Source: JBIOXB01 sp050732395 (lineage in GTDB: Bacteria; Zhuqueibacterota; Zhuqueibacteria; Zhuqueibacterales; Zhuqueibacteraceae). From it: DNA of 64,000 nt. This document shows positions 41,393 through 50,412 of the stretch, piece after piece. Under the pieces are notes generated by a model that did not search any database, was not told the origin of the DNA, and worked only from the letters and a program-made list of their open reading frames with translations. The number at the start of each line of letters is the position of its first letter. Positions within the stretch are counted from its first letter, which is position 1. The stretch covers positions 1 through 64,000 of the forward strand of contig JBOHQX010000203.1 of NCBI GenBank assembly GCA_050732395.1, read 5' to 3'. The translations under genes and the position numbers were made by a program.

Positions 41393-43018
41393 TCAGGTCG
41401 ATGCGCTCGTATTCTCGTATTGCTTCAACAGTTCTACAATTTCATCATGCCTGCGCCGAGTCGCCCATGCGAGCGGCGTGGCCCATGGCGGATCCTCTGG
41501 CAAGTTCGGCTTTGCGCCGCGTCTTAGGAGCAGCTCGACCATGAGAGTGTTGCCGAATTTGGCGGCCCACCCCAGCGGCGTCGAGCAGATCTCCTCGTCA
41601 CGCGCATGGAGAGTGGCGCCGTGGTCGATGAAGATCGCCGCCTTTTCCGTATCGTTCTTCCTGGCGAATTCGTGCAACGGCGTGACGCCCAGCCAGTCAG
41701 GCAGGCTCGGATTCATGCCGTGCTCGAACAGAAGCTCGGTTAGCTCTCGGGTCTTTGCGCCGACGGAGATGCGCCTGGCCAGGTTCGGCTGATGGCGCAG
41801 CATGAGTCGCACGAATGCCTCGTGACCCTCTGCTGCGGCTTGGGCCAGCGCATGGGGATCGTTTGCCAGCGCCGGGTTAACCGCGAACATCGCAGCCGCA
41901 GTTTGGATATCGCCGTAATACGACAGAATATCTACCGATCGGGCAGCGCCGTAGGAACAAAGCAGTTCGATCATCTTCTCGTCCTTGTTCCTGATGGCAA
42001 TGCTCAGAGCGTCCGCGGAACTTTCGACTGCCGGATTGGGGTAAGCGCCGTGCTCGAGCAGGAGTTTTGCGATTTCGAAGTGGCCATTGTAAACAGCCGA
42101 GTACAGCGCATGACCGTACGGGGCAATGCCCTCCTCTGGCAAATTCGGATCGGCGCCCCGATCCAGCAGCAGTTTCACAATTTCGATATGCCCTTTGGCG
42201 GCGGCGTTTTTCAAAGGTGCGCCAGAGCCCAGGTAGTATGTGACATAATCCGAGACACGGTTGGCCAGCGCCGGGTCTTCATCCAGTAACTCTATCACAC
42301 GATTCAGATCGCCGGTATGCGCAGCCGTGCAAATGTCGACATACGCGCCGCAAGCACGCAGATGCGCGAGCACCTCGCCAGGGGTGGTTGTGACCTGTTT
42401 GGGCACGTCGCGCCAGCCGCGATAGTTGTAATCGCCGTTGGTGAGCTGAATCGGACGCGCGCCATCAGATCGTTTGGCGTTGATATCCGCGCCGCGGCCC
42501 AGCAGCTCGTCGATCATATCGAGCTGTCGCGTCATCACTGCCCAATGGATGGGTTGATTGCTCTGCTCATCGCCGGCATGCAAAAGCTCGGGCGCGGCGT
42601 CCAGCAGGCTTCGCACTTTGGGCAAGTTGCGCTCGCGGATCGCTGCGGCGATGGTCGTTCCTCTGGAGGAGGCGCCGAGGGCGTTGGCGAGATGTGCTTC
42701 CAGCAATCTCTGCATCTCTGCGTACCCGCGGTCGCGCGTGATGTCGAGGAAGCTATCGTGAATCGCCAAACCTATCGGATCGGCGCCGTGCTCGAGCAGA
42801 TATGTAGCGACTTCGATCTGGTTCTCGCGCACAGCGAAATACAGCGGCGTACGGTAGGCGTAACTGCAACGTATCAGCGACGGGGCCTTCTCCACCAGCC
42901 GCCTGATGGTTTTTAGGTCTCCGGTGATGGCGGCGCAGAACATTTCCCATACTTCTAGGCCCATGCCTGGGGACCAAATCAACGGTTCGTTTTTCTTCAG
43001 CGCCTCGGGCTGAATCAT
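41393..43018 (-). CDS. Ankyrin-repeat protein (541 aa)
   Basis: A 541-aa protein made of about 13-14 ankyrin repeats from residue ~25 to the C-terminus, each with recognisable TPLHxA/GADxN-type motifs (LLEHGADPIGLAIHDSF, LLGRGADINAKRSDGARPI, LLDRGADPNLPEEG, LLRRGAKPNLPEDPPW). There is no catalytic or membrane domain. It is read in the same direction as, and 158 bp after, another ankyrin gene, which itself follows the TIR/ankyrin/TM locus. The frame is open for a further 25 codons upstream without a standard start codon. A role as a partner or inhibitor of the TIR protein is possible but inferred. Confidence 0.88.
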   Translation of the reverse strand: MIQPEALKKNEPLIWSPGMGLEVWEMFCAAITGDLKTIRRLVEKAPSLIRCSYAYRTPLYFAVRENQIEVATYLLEHGADPIGLAIHDSFLDITRDRGYAEMQRLLEAHLANALGASSRGTTIAAAIRERNLPKVRSLLDAAPELLHAGDEQSNQPIHWAVMTRQLDMIDELLGRGADINAKRSDGARPIQLTNGDYNYRGWRDVPKQVTTTPGEVLAHLRACGAYVDICTAAHTGDLNRVIELLDEDPALANRVSDYVTYYLGSGAPLKNAAAKGHIEIVKLLLDRGADPNLPEEGIAPYGHALYSAVYNGHFEIAKLLLEHGAYPNPAVESSADALSIAIRNKDEKMIELLCSYGAARSVDILSYYGDIQTAAAMFAVNPALANDPHALAQAAAEGHEAFVRLMLRHQPNLARRISVGAKTRELTELLFEHGMNPSLPDWLGVTPLHEFARKNDTEKAAIFIDHGATLHARDEEICSTPLGWAAKFGNTLMVELLLRRGAKPNLPEDPPWATPLAWATRRRHDEIVELLKQYENTSAST

Positions 43019-43176
43019 GCGCTGAACTTTCTCGGCAAATTTCGGATTGCGCGAAGGCCGCTCGGCTTGCAGGTTTTGTTCGATGTGATTTTTTCCTTAT
43101 CCGCAAACACCTTCTATTCAATAAAGACCCAGATTGGATGAAGATGGTGTGGAGTAAAGAACGAGTGCGTGGCACT

Positions 43177-44073
43177 TCATCCTTGGCCTCCCCTTTCGCG
43201 AAGGTACGCAGCGATCTCGGAGTACTGCTTGCCGGAATCATCTCCCGTGGCTTCGCGAATGTAATACTCGGCCCAATCCAGCGGCGTACCGCTCCAGGCG
43301 CTGTCTTTCGTGCCGAGCTCGGCCCCGGCCTCGACGAGCACTTTCACCGCGTCCAATGACCCGGAGCACACGGCATGATGAAGAGCAGTGGCATGCGAAT
43401 AGAGATCAGCGCTGGGACCATTCAGGTCAACGCCCAGATCGATCATGTGTCTGATTGCCCCGGCCTTGCCGTTGAGAGCAGCGAGAATGAAGCCGAATTG
43501 TTTCTCGCTGGGACTTGCCGTCTGCGCGAGACGTGTGACCTCATCCCAACGTTCCAAACAAAGCGCAGTCGCCAGCATCAACTGCGCCCCGCGCTCGACG
43601 AGATGGGCGGCAGCAGCGAGGTTGCCGTTGACCAGGGCATTGTTGGGGTTTCCGTCGGGCGAAGCGCCGGCGTCGATGAGCACGTCAATGAGCTCGATCT
43701 GTACGCCGCATTTCCGCGCAACCCACGACCAGGATACCAGTTGCAGCGCATAATCGAGCTGTTCGCGTAGATTGTCCACGCCCTCACGCTTCGCCGCCTG
43801 TATGATCGTGCGTGCCACTTGGGCGATATTGGCGGGCAACGTGTCATTCCGCACCGGGTCTTCCGCCACGAACCAGAGGAGGTACGGTTGCCGGAAGAAT
43901 CCGTTGAGGGCGTTGCCGACTTTGTCGCGCAGCCAGGAGCCGGGAGAGTCGAGGCGGTCGCGGACCAGATTGGGGTGTAACACTAGGAAATTTTCAAGCT
44001 CTCTTACGTTACCGGCATCTATGGCAGACAAGGCTTGCAGAAATAGCAGATCGAAAAGATCGGAATTGTTCAT
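43177..44073 (-). CDS. Ankyrin-repeat protein (298 aa)
   Basis: A 298-aa protein from the ATG at 44073. The N-terminal ~110 residues are helical without a clear domain (FDLLFLQALSAIDAGNVREL, WLRDKVGNALNGFFRQPYLL). The rest carries degenerate ankyrin repeats (VLIDAGASPDGNPNNALVNG, MIDLGVDLNGPSADLYSHAT, LVEAGAELGTKDSAWSGTPL). It begins 31 bp after the membrane ORF at 44104-44760, so it is probably in the same transcript as the TIR locus. Confidence 0.82.
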   Translation of the reverse strand: MNNSDLFDLLFLQALSAIDAGNVRELENFLVLHPNLVRDRLDSPGSWLRDKVGNALNGFFRQPYLLWFVAEDPVRNDTLPANIAQVARTIIQAAKREGVDNLREQLDYALQLVSWSWVARKCGVQIELIDVLIDAGASPDGNPNNALVNGNLAAAAHLVERGAQLMLATALCLERWDEVTRLAQTASPSEKQFGFILAALNGKAGAIRHMIDLGVDLNGPSADLYSHATALHHAVCSGSLDAVKVLVEAGAELGTKDSAWSGTPLDWAEYYIREATGDDSGKQYSEIAAYLRERGGQG

Positions 44074-44103
44074 AAGGAATGTTTTCAAAGGTTTTAGTCG
44101 CAA

Positions 44104-44760
44104 TTACTCTCCATCTCTATGCTTCTTAGTTACAATGCGCGTAAGTAATTTAAAAGAGCCAACACATATCGTTAAGATTGTGAGAACACTTACAAGAACA
44201 GTTCCAATACCTTTTGGGGAAGAGAAATGGTCCACGAAAGATAATGTTGCAACTATTAACACCAGTAAACTCGAAACTACTGCGAGGCCGAAATTTTTTA
44301 AAGAATCATCGAAATCATCTACTGTTGTTACGATTTGTAACCCTATTGTCACCAACACAATGTAGATTGCTGCTGATTCCACCGCCCTTGCTCTTAATTG
44401 AAACGCGCATGCTCCGCCAACTAAACCGCACAAGACAGCATATGAGGGAATTTCTGCCTCAATACTCGCCATAACTCGCGCAACAACAGATGCAACAAGA
44501 TTTATAAACAGTAGAACTAAAACAAGGATAAAACCATGATTGGAAAGATACCTTATGGCGGTGGCAAAGATTACGAATGCAGAAGCGGAAAATAAGATAA
44601 AGCAAAATCGTGGAATCTTTTCATAGATGTTATTACTCAGAGTAGTTCCTAGCCAAAACAAAAAAACACAGCAATGATCATGAGTGTGCTGGCACTGAGA
44701 ATTGGTTTGTCTCTGGCCTGAATATTTAGCCAAACAACCGTCAGTGTTAGTGACATCCAA
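44104..44760 (-). CDS. Multi-TM membrane segment of broken TIR–ankyrin–TM gene
   Basis: An ORF of 218 codons, of which only the part from about 44668 downward looks genuine. That part has about six hydrophobic segments (IPRFCFILFSASAFVIFATA, GFILVLVLLFINLVASVV, VLCGLVGGACAF, AIYIVLVTIGLQIVTTV, LAVVSSLLVLIVATLSFV, VLVSVLTILTICVGSF). The first 30 codons overlap the preceding frame and are probably spurious. A one-base slip in the seven-T run of the transcript (44660-44666) would join it to the upstream ankyrin–TM frame. It is AT-rich relative to the genome. Confidence 0.6.
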   Translation of the reverse strand: MDVTNTDGCLAKYSGQRQTNSQCQHTHDHCCVFLFWLGTTLSNNIYEKIPRFCFILFSASAFVIFATAIRYLSNHGFILVLVLLFINLVASVVARVMASIEAEIPSYAVLCGLVGGACAFQLRARAVESAAIYIVLVTIGLQIVTTVDDFDDSLKNFGLAVVSSLLVLIVATLSFVDHFSSPKGIGTVLVSVLTILTICVGSFKLLTRIVTKKHRDGE

Positions 44761-45041
44761 GCAGCGTTATGGCTAAGCAATTGAGCTTGCCGCTTTAGTC
44801 GTTGAGAGAACTCCGTTTTTTGATTAGATGGCCGTGTTTTGTATGTTTGCGGTTTTATAAGCGCCCTCACTGCCAACAAAAAGTAGCTCAATGGGCTCCA
44901 AGATTTCCATAAGCTTCGCAAGAACAAATTTGCGCTATTTTTTTTGATTAACTGTGCCATCTCCGGTGTTCGAGCCAAATGAAGCGGAGTGAATCCATCA
45001 TTGTTCTTTTCATCAACGTTTGCCCCCATTGAGACAAGCAG
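44649..45041 (-). pseudogene. Ankyrin plus TM segment, out of frame with flanking parts
   Basis: This frame opens at 45041 and reads LLVSMGANVDEKNNDGFTPL followed by HLARTPEMAQLIKK, a clear ankyrin repeat lacking its first helix. It is followed by a basic linker (SYFLLAVRALIKPQTYKTRP) and a transmembrane stretch ending VVWLNIQARDKPILSASTLM. It terminates just after IIAVFFCFG at a TAG following the T7 run. Upstream it abuts the TIR frame, downstream the multi-TM frame. I read the three as fragments of one TIR–ankyrin–TM protein. Confidence 0.6.
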
Positions 45042-45393
45042 TCACGTCCGGGGTGGTGGATACACTAAGTTCTTCTAATGCTAAGAATAAAGCTTTAGTA
45101 ATATTGTGCCAAATCGGTAAAATAACCATTTCACCATCATCTTCTTTCGCAAATAATCCATCCAATTCTTTTTGAGACCATTCCTTTTTGAAAAAATCTG
45201 GACTGACAATCACTACGCCAAAACGTGATTCACTTACACCTCGCTCTATGCTTCTACGTATACTATCGCCTAACATGAATTCATGTGTGTCAATCCAGAC
45301 TCGAATGCCGAGTTGAATCAATTCATTATATAATGGATCTGCACCTTCGGCCTTATCCTCGTTGGCGTGACAGATGAAAACGTCGTATTTCAT
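45013..45393 (-). CDS. TIR-domain protein (N-terminal part of broken gene)
   Basis: A TIR domain of about 110 residues starting at the canonical MKYDVFICHANEDKAEGADP (ATG at 45393; the frame is open further upstream). Conserved features: RVWIDTHEFMLGDSIRRSIE (box 2-like), the BB-loop region, VVIVSPDFFKKEWSQKELDG with the putative NADase catalytic Glu76, and LPIWHNIT. After SVSTTPDV the frame loses domain character and stops at 45013, while the next frame continues as ankyrin. Bacterial TIR domains hydrolyse NAD+ or signal in anti-phage defence. As it stands the TIR part could be expressed alone. Confidence 0.82.
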   Translation of the reverse strand: MKYDVFICHANEDKAEGADPLYNELIQLGIRVWIDTHEFMLGDSIRRSIERGVSESRFGVVIVSPDFFKKEWSQKELDGLFAKEDDGEMVILPIWHNITKALFLALEELSVSTTPDVTACLNGGKR

Positions 45394-45580
45394 TTTTGCA
45401 GCCTGTGAGTACATAAATTGGCCGGTGATTCTACGCACTCTGCTTAGATTTGGCTGCCGAGAATAAAACCTCAGCCGCATTTAGCGATAGTGAAACAGTG
45501 GTATTCATCGGTTTTCGTACAAAAATTCGCCCTCGCGATCACGCTCAAGAGTTATACGCAACCCAACAACGATGCTGACG

Positions 45581-45970
45581 TCACGGATATGGAAGCAATC
45601 TCAACCCATCTATAAAGCGATAATCCTTTTGATTCTTGCTCAGCAGCGGAGCATCCATGGTGAGTGCAACAGCAGCGATCAAACTATCCGGGATGAGCAG
45701 GCCATGACTGAAGTGATAACGGTTGAGTAATTCGATTGACATGTTTCCAATAGCCTCACTTAAGCCAACGATCTGAAAGCGTTTTAAAAAACGATTCAAC
45801 TTGCTCTGCTCCTGTTTGTTCCGACAGCCAACGAGCAACTCCATTTGAACGACGACGCTGATTGCAAGCGTCGAAACCTGTTCTTCTTGGTCAAGGCGAT
45901 CAACGGCCTGCCTGATTTTACGGCCGGCATCAATTAAGATGTCGGTATCGATAATGATGAATTCGTCCAT
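45581..45970 (-). CDS. vapC: PIN-domain ribonuclease toxin (VapC family)
   Basis: A 129-aa PIN domain. Acidic active-site residues: Asp8/Asp10 (IIIDTDILID), Glu44 (VQMELLVG), Asp95 (GLLIPDSLIAA) and Asp117 (KNQKDYRFI). It starts at the ATG at 45970, one base after the antitoxin stop. It is the toxin of a type II system cutting RNA, usually tRNA or rRNA. The neighbouring antitoxin ORF is the expected partner. It stands between the TIR locus and nagB. Confidence 0.9.
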   Translation of the reverse strand: MDEFIIIDTDILIDAGRKIRQAVDRLDQEEQVSTLAISVVVQMELLVGCRNKQEQSKLNRFLKRFQIVGLSEAIGNMSIELLNRYHFSHGLLIPDSLIAAVALTMDAPLLSKNQKDYRFIDGLRLLPYP

Positions 45971-45971
45971 C

Positions 45972-46220
45972 TCAAGCTTTCCAGTGTCGACGTCGAATGT
46001 CTCGAACCCATGCCTCACTATCGCTCATGTCGTCACGATCCTTCCACATGCCGATAAAAGGCTCGTTCTTTAGTCTCAACCTTTTAGCTTTTTTGGCCAC
46101 GACCGGACGCTCGTATCGAATCTGGAGGAAGGCGATGAAGTCGATGACTTCTCGTTTGGCCTCAGCAGGCAGTGTATCGAACTGCTGCCAAATGTTTTTC
46201 GTTTTCACAACTTTTTTCAT
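45972..46220 (-). CDS. VapB-like antitoxin (DUF2281-like)
   Basis: An 82-aa protein. The N-terminal half (WQQFDTLPAEAKREVIDFIA) is the DUF2281-like domain; the C-terminal half PFIGMWKDRDDMSDSEAWVR is the conserved toxin-binding tail found with PIN toxins. A strong GGAGG lies 7 nt before the ATG at 46220, giving higher expression than the coupled toxin. It probably binds the operon promoter. Confidence 0.88.
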   Translation of the reverse strand: MKKVVKTKNIWQQFDTLPAEAKREVIDFIAFLQIRYERPVVAKKAKRLRLKNEPFIGMWKDRDDMSDSEAWVRDIRRRHWKA

Positions 46221-46480
46221 AGCTTTGCCTCCTGTATGTTCAGAATGAGAGCATTCCTCGCGTAAAGATTGACTGCGTCATGGGGCTCAAGACATTTCCA
46301 CGCTTTCTGCCGACTTATGCGACAGATGCTGCTTGGATTTTCCAGGAGCGCCGGTCGTCACCACAATTCAATCGTAATGGCTGTGGCGTTTGAATCGTCC
46401 TTTCCCATATTAAAACAGAAAATACAACTTTTGACATAATTTTATATAGAAGATTTGTTATGGACATAATCTGGTTCCTT

Positions 46481-48811
46481 CTACCTATTCTCCGCCGCCT
46501 GCTTCAGCTCCCGGCTGCGTTGATAAAATTCCTGCAAGCTCATCTCCTTCAAAAAAACCAGTCCGCGCGTGGCGCGGATCATCGGGCTGGAGTGCTCATA
46601 AAACCATTCCCGCCCCAAACAGATTTTGATTCTACGGTACTGTTCGACTTGTATCTTCTGCGCGAGCTCAGAAAACGGTCCGTCGTGCTCGTAGCTCGGA
46701 AACGAAGCATCCTTCTGCGAAACGAACGCGTTCATGAACGCGGCATGCATGACCATGAACATGTTCAACGACACCGGCACGTAAATATTTGCCTCACTGG
46801 GATGAAAGCGAAACCACACGTTGCGATAGCCCCACACTTTGATATCAGAACGACCGGCCTTGTTTTCGTGGCGCTTTAATGCTTCCGTGGTAGCCTGCAA
46901 AACTTTGTAATGCGTGTCCGGGCCGCTGGCTTCAGGATCGAGCGCGACCGTGACCACGTCCGGATTCACGGTTTCGAGCAAGCGTTGCACGGGCAACACG
47001 TCGCGCGCCACGGTCGGTTCCTCGGTGAAAATGTCGCCGGTATAAAATCCCAAACGCAGGTGCAGCACATTTTCACAACTCCAGCCAAAGTAACCCCACA
47101 AGCATTCCGCTTCCCATTCGCGGCACATGCCTTTCAAGCGCTGAATGTAGTCCGGGTCCTTCTTGCCGGGATACTGCGTCCTGAAATAGTGACGTAACTC
47201 GGTCATGCGATTCTTGAGATTGTTCAAATCGCGCTCGTCGAAAAGCGCAATGAGATTGCGCAGCAGGCGGCGTGCCGTGCCTTCGTCCTTTGTTTCCGGG
47301 TCGGCGGCGGCAACGCCGTCAAGGTATTGCCACACGTCACGGTTGCGGCCTTCGAGATTTTCTTCCTCGAAATAGCGGTTATGCAAAAGATCGGCGAAAG
47401 CTTTGGTGTCGATAAACTTGTCAAGACGGTCCAGATGCTGCAGCATATAATGATTCGTGACTGCCGTGAAGCCGCTGGTCAGGCAGGCAAAATAATGCGT
47501 GTTGCTGGCCACCCTTACGTGGCGCACCACGTAAGGCAGATAGCCGAGCATGATATCATCATGGTGCGGCTCGGTATGGAGAAAGCGCGTATCGGAGGCG
47601 GTTTGCGCCCCTTTCTCTATTCTGGCCACGAGAGCGTCGCGCACCTTGAGCGCCGCGGCCCGCCAATTCGCGCCCAGCTTTTCCAGAAACAGGGCGCCGG
47701 CGCGATCGTTGCGGAAATCATCCTCGTGCAGAAACATGATGCGCTTACGTTTTTTTACGGCGAGATCGATGACGGTCCTTTCAATGTCTTCTTCGCTCCA
47801 TGCCGCCGCCTGGCGCAAGAGCTGCAGGCTGCGCTCGGCCAGAAGCTTGGCCGCGCCACGGGTAATATAGAATCGGGCCAGCGGCAGTTGCTGCAGCGCC
47901 GTCGCCGGATAAAGCACGTGCTTGTCGTTTTGCACGGCTGCAGCGACGATTCCGGCCTTGGCCTCGCCGGCGGCAATGATGATTGCCACACAGTTCGGGT
48001 TATAGGTGATCGTGCCCAGGCCGATGGTGATCACCAGCCGTTTGCGCGACACCTCGATGCCGCCGAGATCGGTGGCGGCCGAGGCCTGCGTTTCATAATT
48101 CGTCGGCGTCAATCTCGTGGTGGAATGATGATCCGACCCGCTGACGTTGAAGCCGATGTGTCCGTCAGGCCCGATGCCACCCAGGAAGAACCCGATGCCG
48201 CCCCAGGCGCGAATGCGATCTTCGTACGTCTGGCACCATTGGTCGATGTTTTCCAAAACGCGCTTTTGCAAGGATTCACGTTCATTCACAGCCTGGCGAT
48301 ACCGCAGGCTCAGATCGACTTCCTGCTCCGGCCAGACGCTCTGCAGCGTTTCATTCTTACTCAATCCGATTTTGGAGCAATCGATGAGCAACGCCTTTTT
48401 AGCATCCAGGCCGAAGCCTTCGAGGTAAAATTCGTTGACGTACGAATAGAAGCTATTGTGTTGCTGTGGATTAATGGGATAAAACTCGTCGATTTGCACG
48501 AAGTGCAGCTTCTGCATATCCGGTTTTTTGGCAGGATCGACGCCGTTGCGCTCGAGGTCGGCGCGCACTTCCGGTGTCTCGAAATTTCGCAAAAAATGGT
48601 TCACCCATTTAATGAAATGCTCCGGCGTTTTGCCGGTGGGCAATGAAATCACGCCCCCAGGATTCGCCTGCACCCATTCCAAAAAACGCAGCGCCGCCAG
48701 CTTCCCCAGCGCGGGAAAATTGTCCACGACGACGACGGGAATTTTTTCAGTGGGTGCGTAAAGCGTCTGAAACGGCGAAGATTTCAATGCGACTTGCTCG
48801 ACTGCACTCAT
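46481..48811 (-). CDS. nagB: Glucosamine-6-phosphate deaminase fused to PIG-L deacetylase-like domain
   Basis: A 776-aa two-domain protein. Residues ~25-345 are NagB/RpiA-fold glucosamine-6-phosphate deaminase with FVQIDEFYP (105-112) and GGIGPDGHIGFN (211-222). Residues ~405-700 are a LmbE/PIG-L-type domain with the zinc motif PHHDD (415-419), a family that removes N-acetyl groups. Together they could convert GlcNAc-6-P to fructose-6-P, or act on another amino sugar. This fusion is known in Bacteroidetes and Planctomycetes. I chose the ATG at 48811 (GGAAGG upstream); an ATG at 48829 is also in frame. Confidence 0.92.
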   Translation of the reverse strand: MSAVEQVALKSSPFQTLYAPTEKIPVVVVDNFPALGKLAALRFLEWVQANPGGVISLPTGKTPEHFIKWVNHFLRNFETPEVRADLERNGVDPAKKPDMQKLHFVQIDEFYPINPQQHNSFYSYVNEFYLEGFGLDAKKALLIDCSKIGLSKNETLQSVWPEQEVDLSLRYRQAVNERESLQKRVLENIDQWCQTYEDRIRAWGGIGFFLGGIGPDGHIGFNVSGSDHHSTTRLTPTNYETQASAATDLGGIEVSRKRLVITIGLGTITYNPNCVAIIIAAGEAKAGIVAAAVQNDKHVLYPATALQQLPLARFYITRGAAKLLAERSLQLLRQAAAWSEEDIERTVIDLAVKKRKRIMFLHEDDFRNDRAGALFLEKLGANWRAAALKVRDALVARIEKGAQTASDTRFLHTEPHHDDIMLGYLPYVVRHVRVASNTHYFACLTSGFTAVTNHYMLQHLDRLDKFIDTKAFADLLHNRYFEEENLEGRNRDVWQYLDGVAAADPETKDEGTARRLLRNLIALFDERDLNNLKNRMTELRHYFRTQYPGKKDPDYIQRLKGMCREWEAECLWGYFGWSCENVLHLRLGFYTGDIFTEEPTVARDVLPVQRLLETVNPDVVTVALDPEASGPDTHYKVLQATTEALKRHENKAGRSDIKVWGYRNVWFRFHPSEANIYVPVSLNMFMVMHAAFMNAFVSQKDASFPSYEHDGPFSELAQKIQVEQYRRIKICLGREWFYEHSSPMIRATRGLVFLKEMSLQEFYQRSRELKQAAENR

Positions 48812-49055
48812 GGCCGGATTTCCTTCCATCGTTCAAAGCATGCTAAAGCAAGAGACGACAATGGCAATAATGTATATTTCTCCCTACAACAAAGCAAGCC
48901 GTGTTTGCGGAAGATTGTTACACCAGCGACACCTAGTTTGCAGAATTGTGGCCGGGCCAACAAAGTGCATTCTTCCGCTTGACTTTGCCGTGGCCATTCA
49001 ATACTTTGGCCGTCCTTAGAAAACCGAGTGGACGCAACAGATCAAGGAGTGATGC

Positions 49056-49952
49056 ATGCGAACGAACGGAAGCCAGGCGAAAGAAAAATCGAAAAGCGCT
49101 ATACTCATGTTAGCCTGTGCGGCAGGATTCCTGGGTTTCGCCAAGTATGGCGAAGATTTGCAGACGAAGAATCTCGCCGCGCACAGCACGTTTCACTATG
49201 AACTGACGCGCACGCTGGCGCGCGCGGCCGGCTTCACCGCGGTTGAAGCCGAATCCCTCGCCGTAATCAATGAAGCCATGGATGCGGAGACCTTCACCGG
49301 TGAGACCGGCGTGACGATTCAATTGAACGGCACCAGGCGCGTCAGCGATACCGGACAGTACTGGCACTTCGCGCGGCGGGACAGCAGCAACGCCACCGGC
49401 GAGTATCTTCATCCCGGCGGCCGCAATACTTGCGCCTATTTCACGCGCCAGTTCACGCGTTCATGTCCGGGCGAGGCGCCGGAGATGAATGAAATTGAAG
49501 ATTGGGCGATTTATGCTTCGGATTCGCCCAGTCCAGGCGCGCCACAGATTTCATATGATCGCGGCCAGACTTTACATTCCGTCACCGGCAAAAGCCTGCC
49601 GGCGCTGGCCGTCTATCTGCATGCACTCGCCGATTCTTATTCGCACGAAGCCTGTATGGCTTCGGCGCAAGTGCGCACGCACAAGCCCCGGCCCTCTGAA
49701 TGCTCGGCGGTGCATTGGCACACCCAGGCGGAATTCGGAGACCATGCTGAGATCGACAAAGGCGTGAACTATACGCGCGAAGCCGCGCAAGCAGTCTGGT
49801 TGGCGCTGAAATGGTTTCGCCAACAAACCGGCCGTGCCGAGCCCGCTTTGTGGACGGATGAGCAAGCCTCGGAATTCATCCAAAGCTGGGTGAAGCTCGA
49901 CAGCGCGCAAGACCGCCGCGATGCGGCGCTGCAAGCGTTCGCGTCTTTATGA
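49056..49952 (+). CDS. Exported protein, phospholipase C/S1-P1 nuclease-like (uncharacterised)
   Basis: A 298-aa protein with a signal peptide (SAILMLACAAGFLGFAK). Spaced His residues resemble the zinc-dependent phospholipase C / S1-P1 nuclease fold: AAHSTFHYELTRTLARAAGF, GQYWHFARRD, YLHALADSYSHEACM, HWHTQAEFGDHAE. The assignment is by motif pattern, so substrate and activity are unknown. The start is supported by AAGGAG 7 nt upstream. It is monocistronic and divergent from nagB. Confidence 0.6.
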   Translation: MRTNGSQAKEKSKSAILMLACAAGFLGFAKYGEDLQTKNLAAHSTFHYELTRTLARAAGFTAVEAESLAVINEAMDAETFTGETGVTIQLNGTRRVSDTGQYWHFARRDSSNATGEYLHPGGRNTCAYFTRQFTRSCPGEAPEMNEIEDWAIYASDSPSPGAPQISYDRGQTLHSVTGKSLPALAVYLHALADSYSHEACMASAQVRTHKPRPSECSAVHWHTQAEFGDHAEIDKGVNYTREAAQAVWLALKWFRQQTGRAEPALWTDEQASEFIQSWVKLDSAQDRRDAALQAFASL

Positions 49953-50412
49953 TCAGATTCGGGAAGATTGCTGCCCGAAGGAGAAAATGATTGACGGCAC
50001 TATGATTCATAAAACCATTTTGTCGTCAATCACTTTGTCCGCTAAATGCTGCTTTGCACGGTAAAGAAAGAATTGCCAACATGGCTCGAAAAAAATGAGC
50101 TCAGCGTGGTCGAAAGAAAAACCTCAGTTTTTGTTGAGACCAACGCACAAGCCTGGCTCTAGCGTTCTGTAAACGGTAACTCTTCAGCGCGAATCCTTCA
50201 TATTCGACGGTGCCGCTGTTCGCACCTTGTCGATTTTCAAAAAAAGCTCCGGCTTTATTACCTCCACCCACCTCTCCGCTGTTTTCGGTCTCCAGTTGGT
50301 CATTGATTTGAATCAGCCAAGCCTGGAGTGAAATCCAAGACGCATATGGTTTGATCATCATCCGTTGTCAGCCCAGACCGCCAGCTTGATGATTTCAGGA
50401 GGAAAACAAGCA
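49953..50412. other. Intergenic region, no convincing gene
   Basis: A 460-bp stretch. An 86-codon minus-strand frame (50101-50361) shows no domain and no ribosome site, so it is not called. TGATTGACG and CGTCAATCA near 49988-50033 form a 9-bp inverted repeat with a ~27-nt loop. The AGGAGG before the AgmX-like gene ends this region. Confidence 0.5.

Noticed and set aside
46428..46460. TTGACA...TATATA-like sequence as a plus-strand promoter
   Set aside because: No plus-strand gene follows; it lies between two minus-strand genes and is probably chance in an AT-rich gap.
47327..48646. 439-codon plus-strand frame opposite nagB
   Set aside because: Antisense shadow; nagB carries both catalytic motifs on the other strand.
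50101..50361. 86-codon minus-strand frame before the AgmX-like gene
   Set aside because: No domain, no ribosome site, no conserved-looking pattern.
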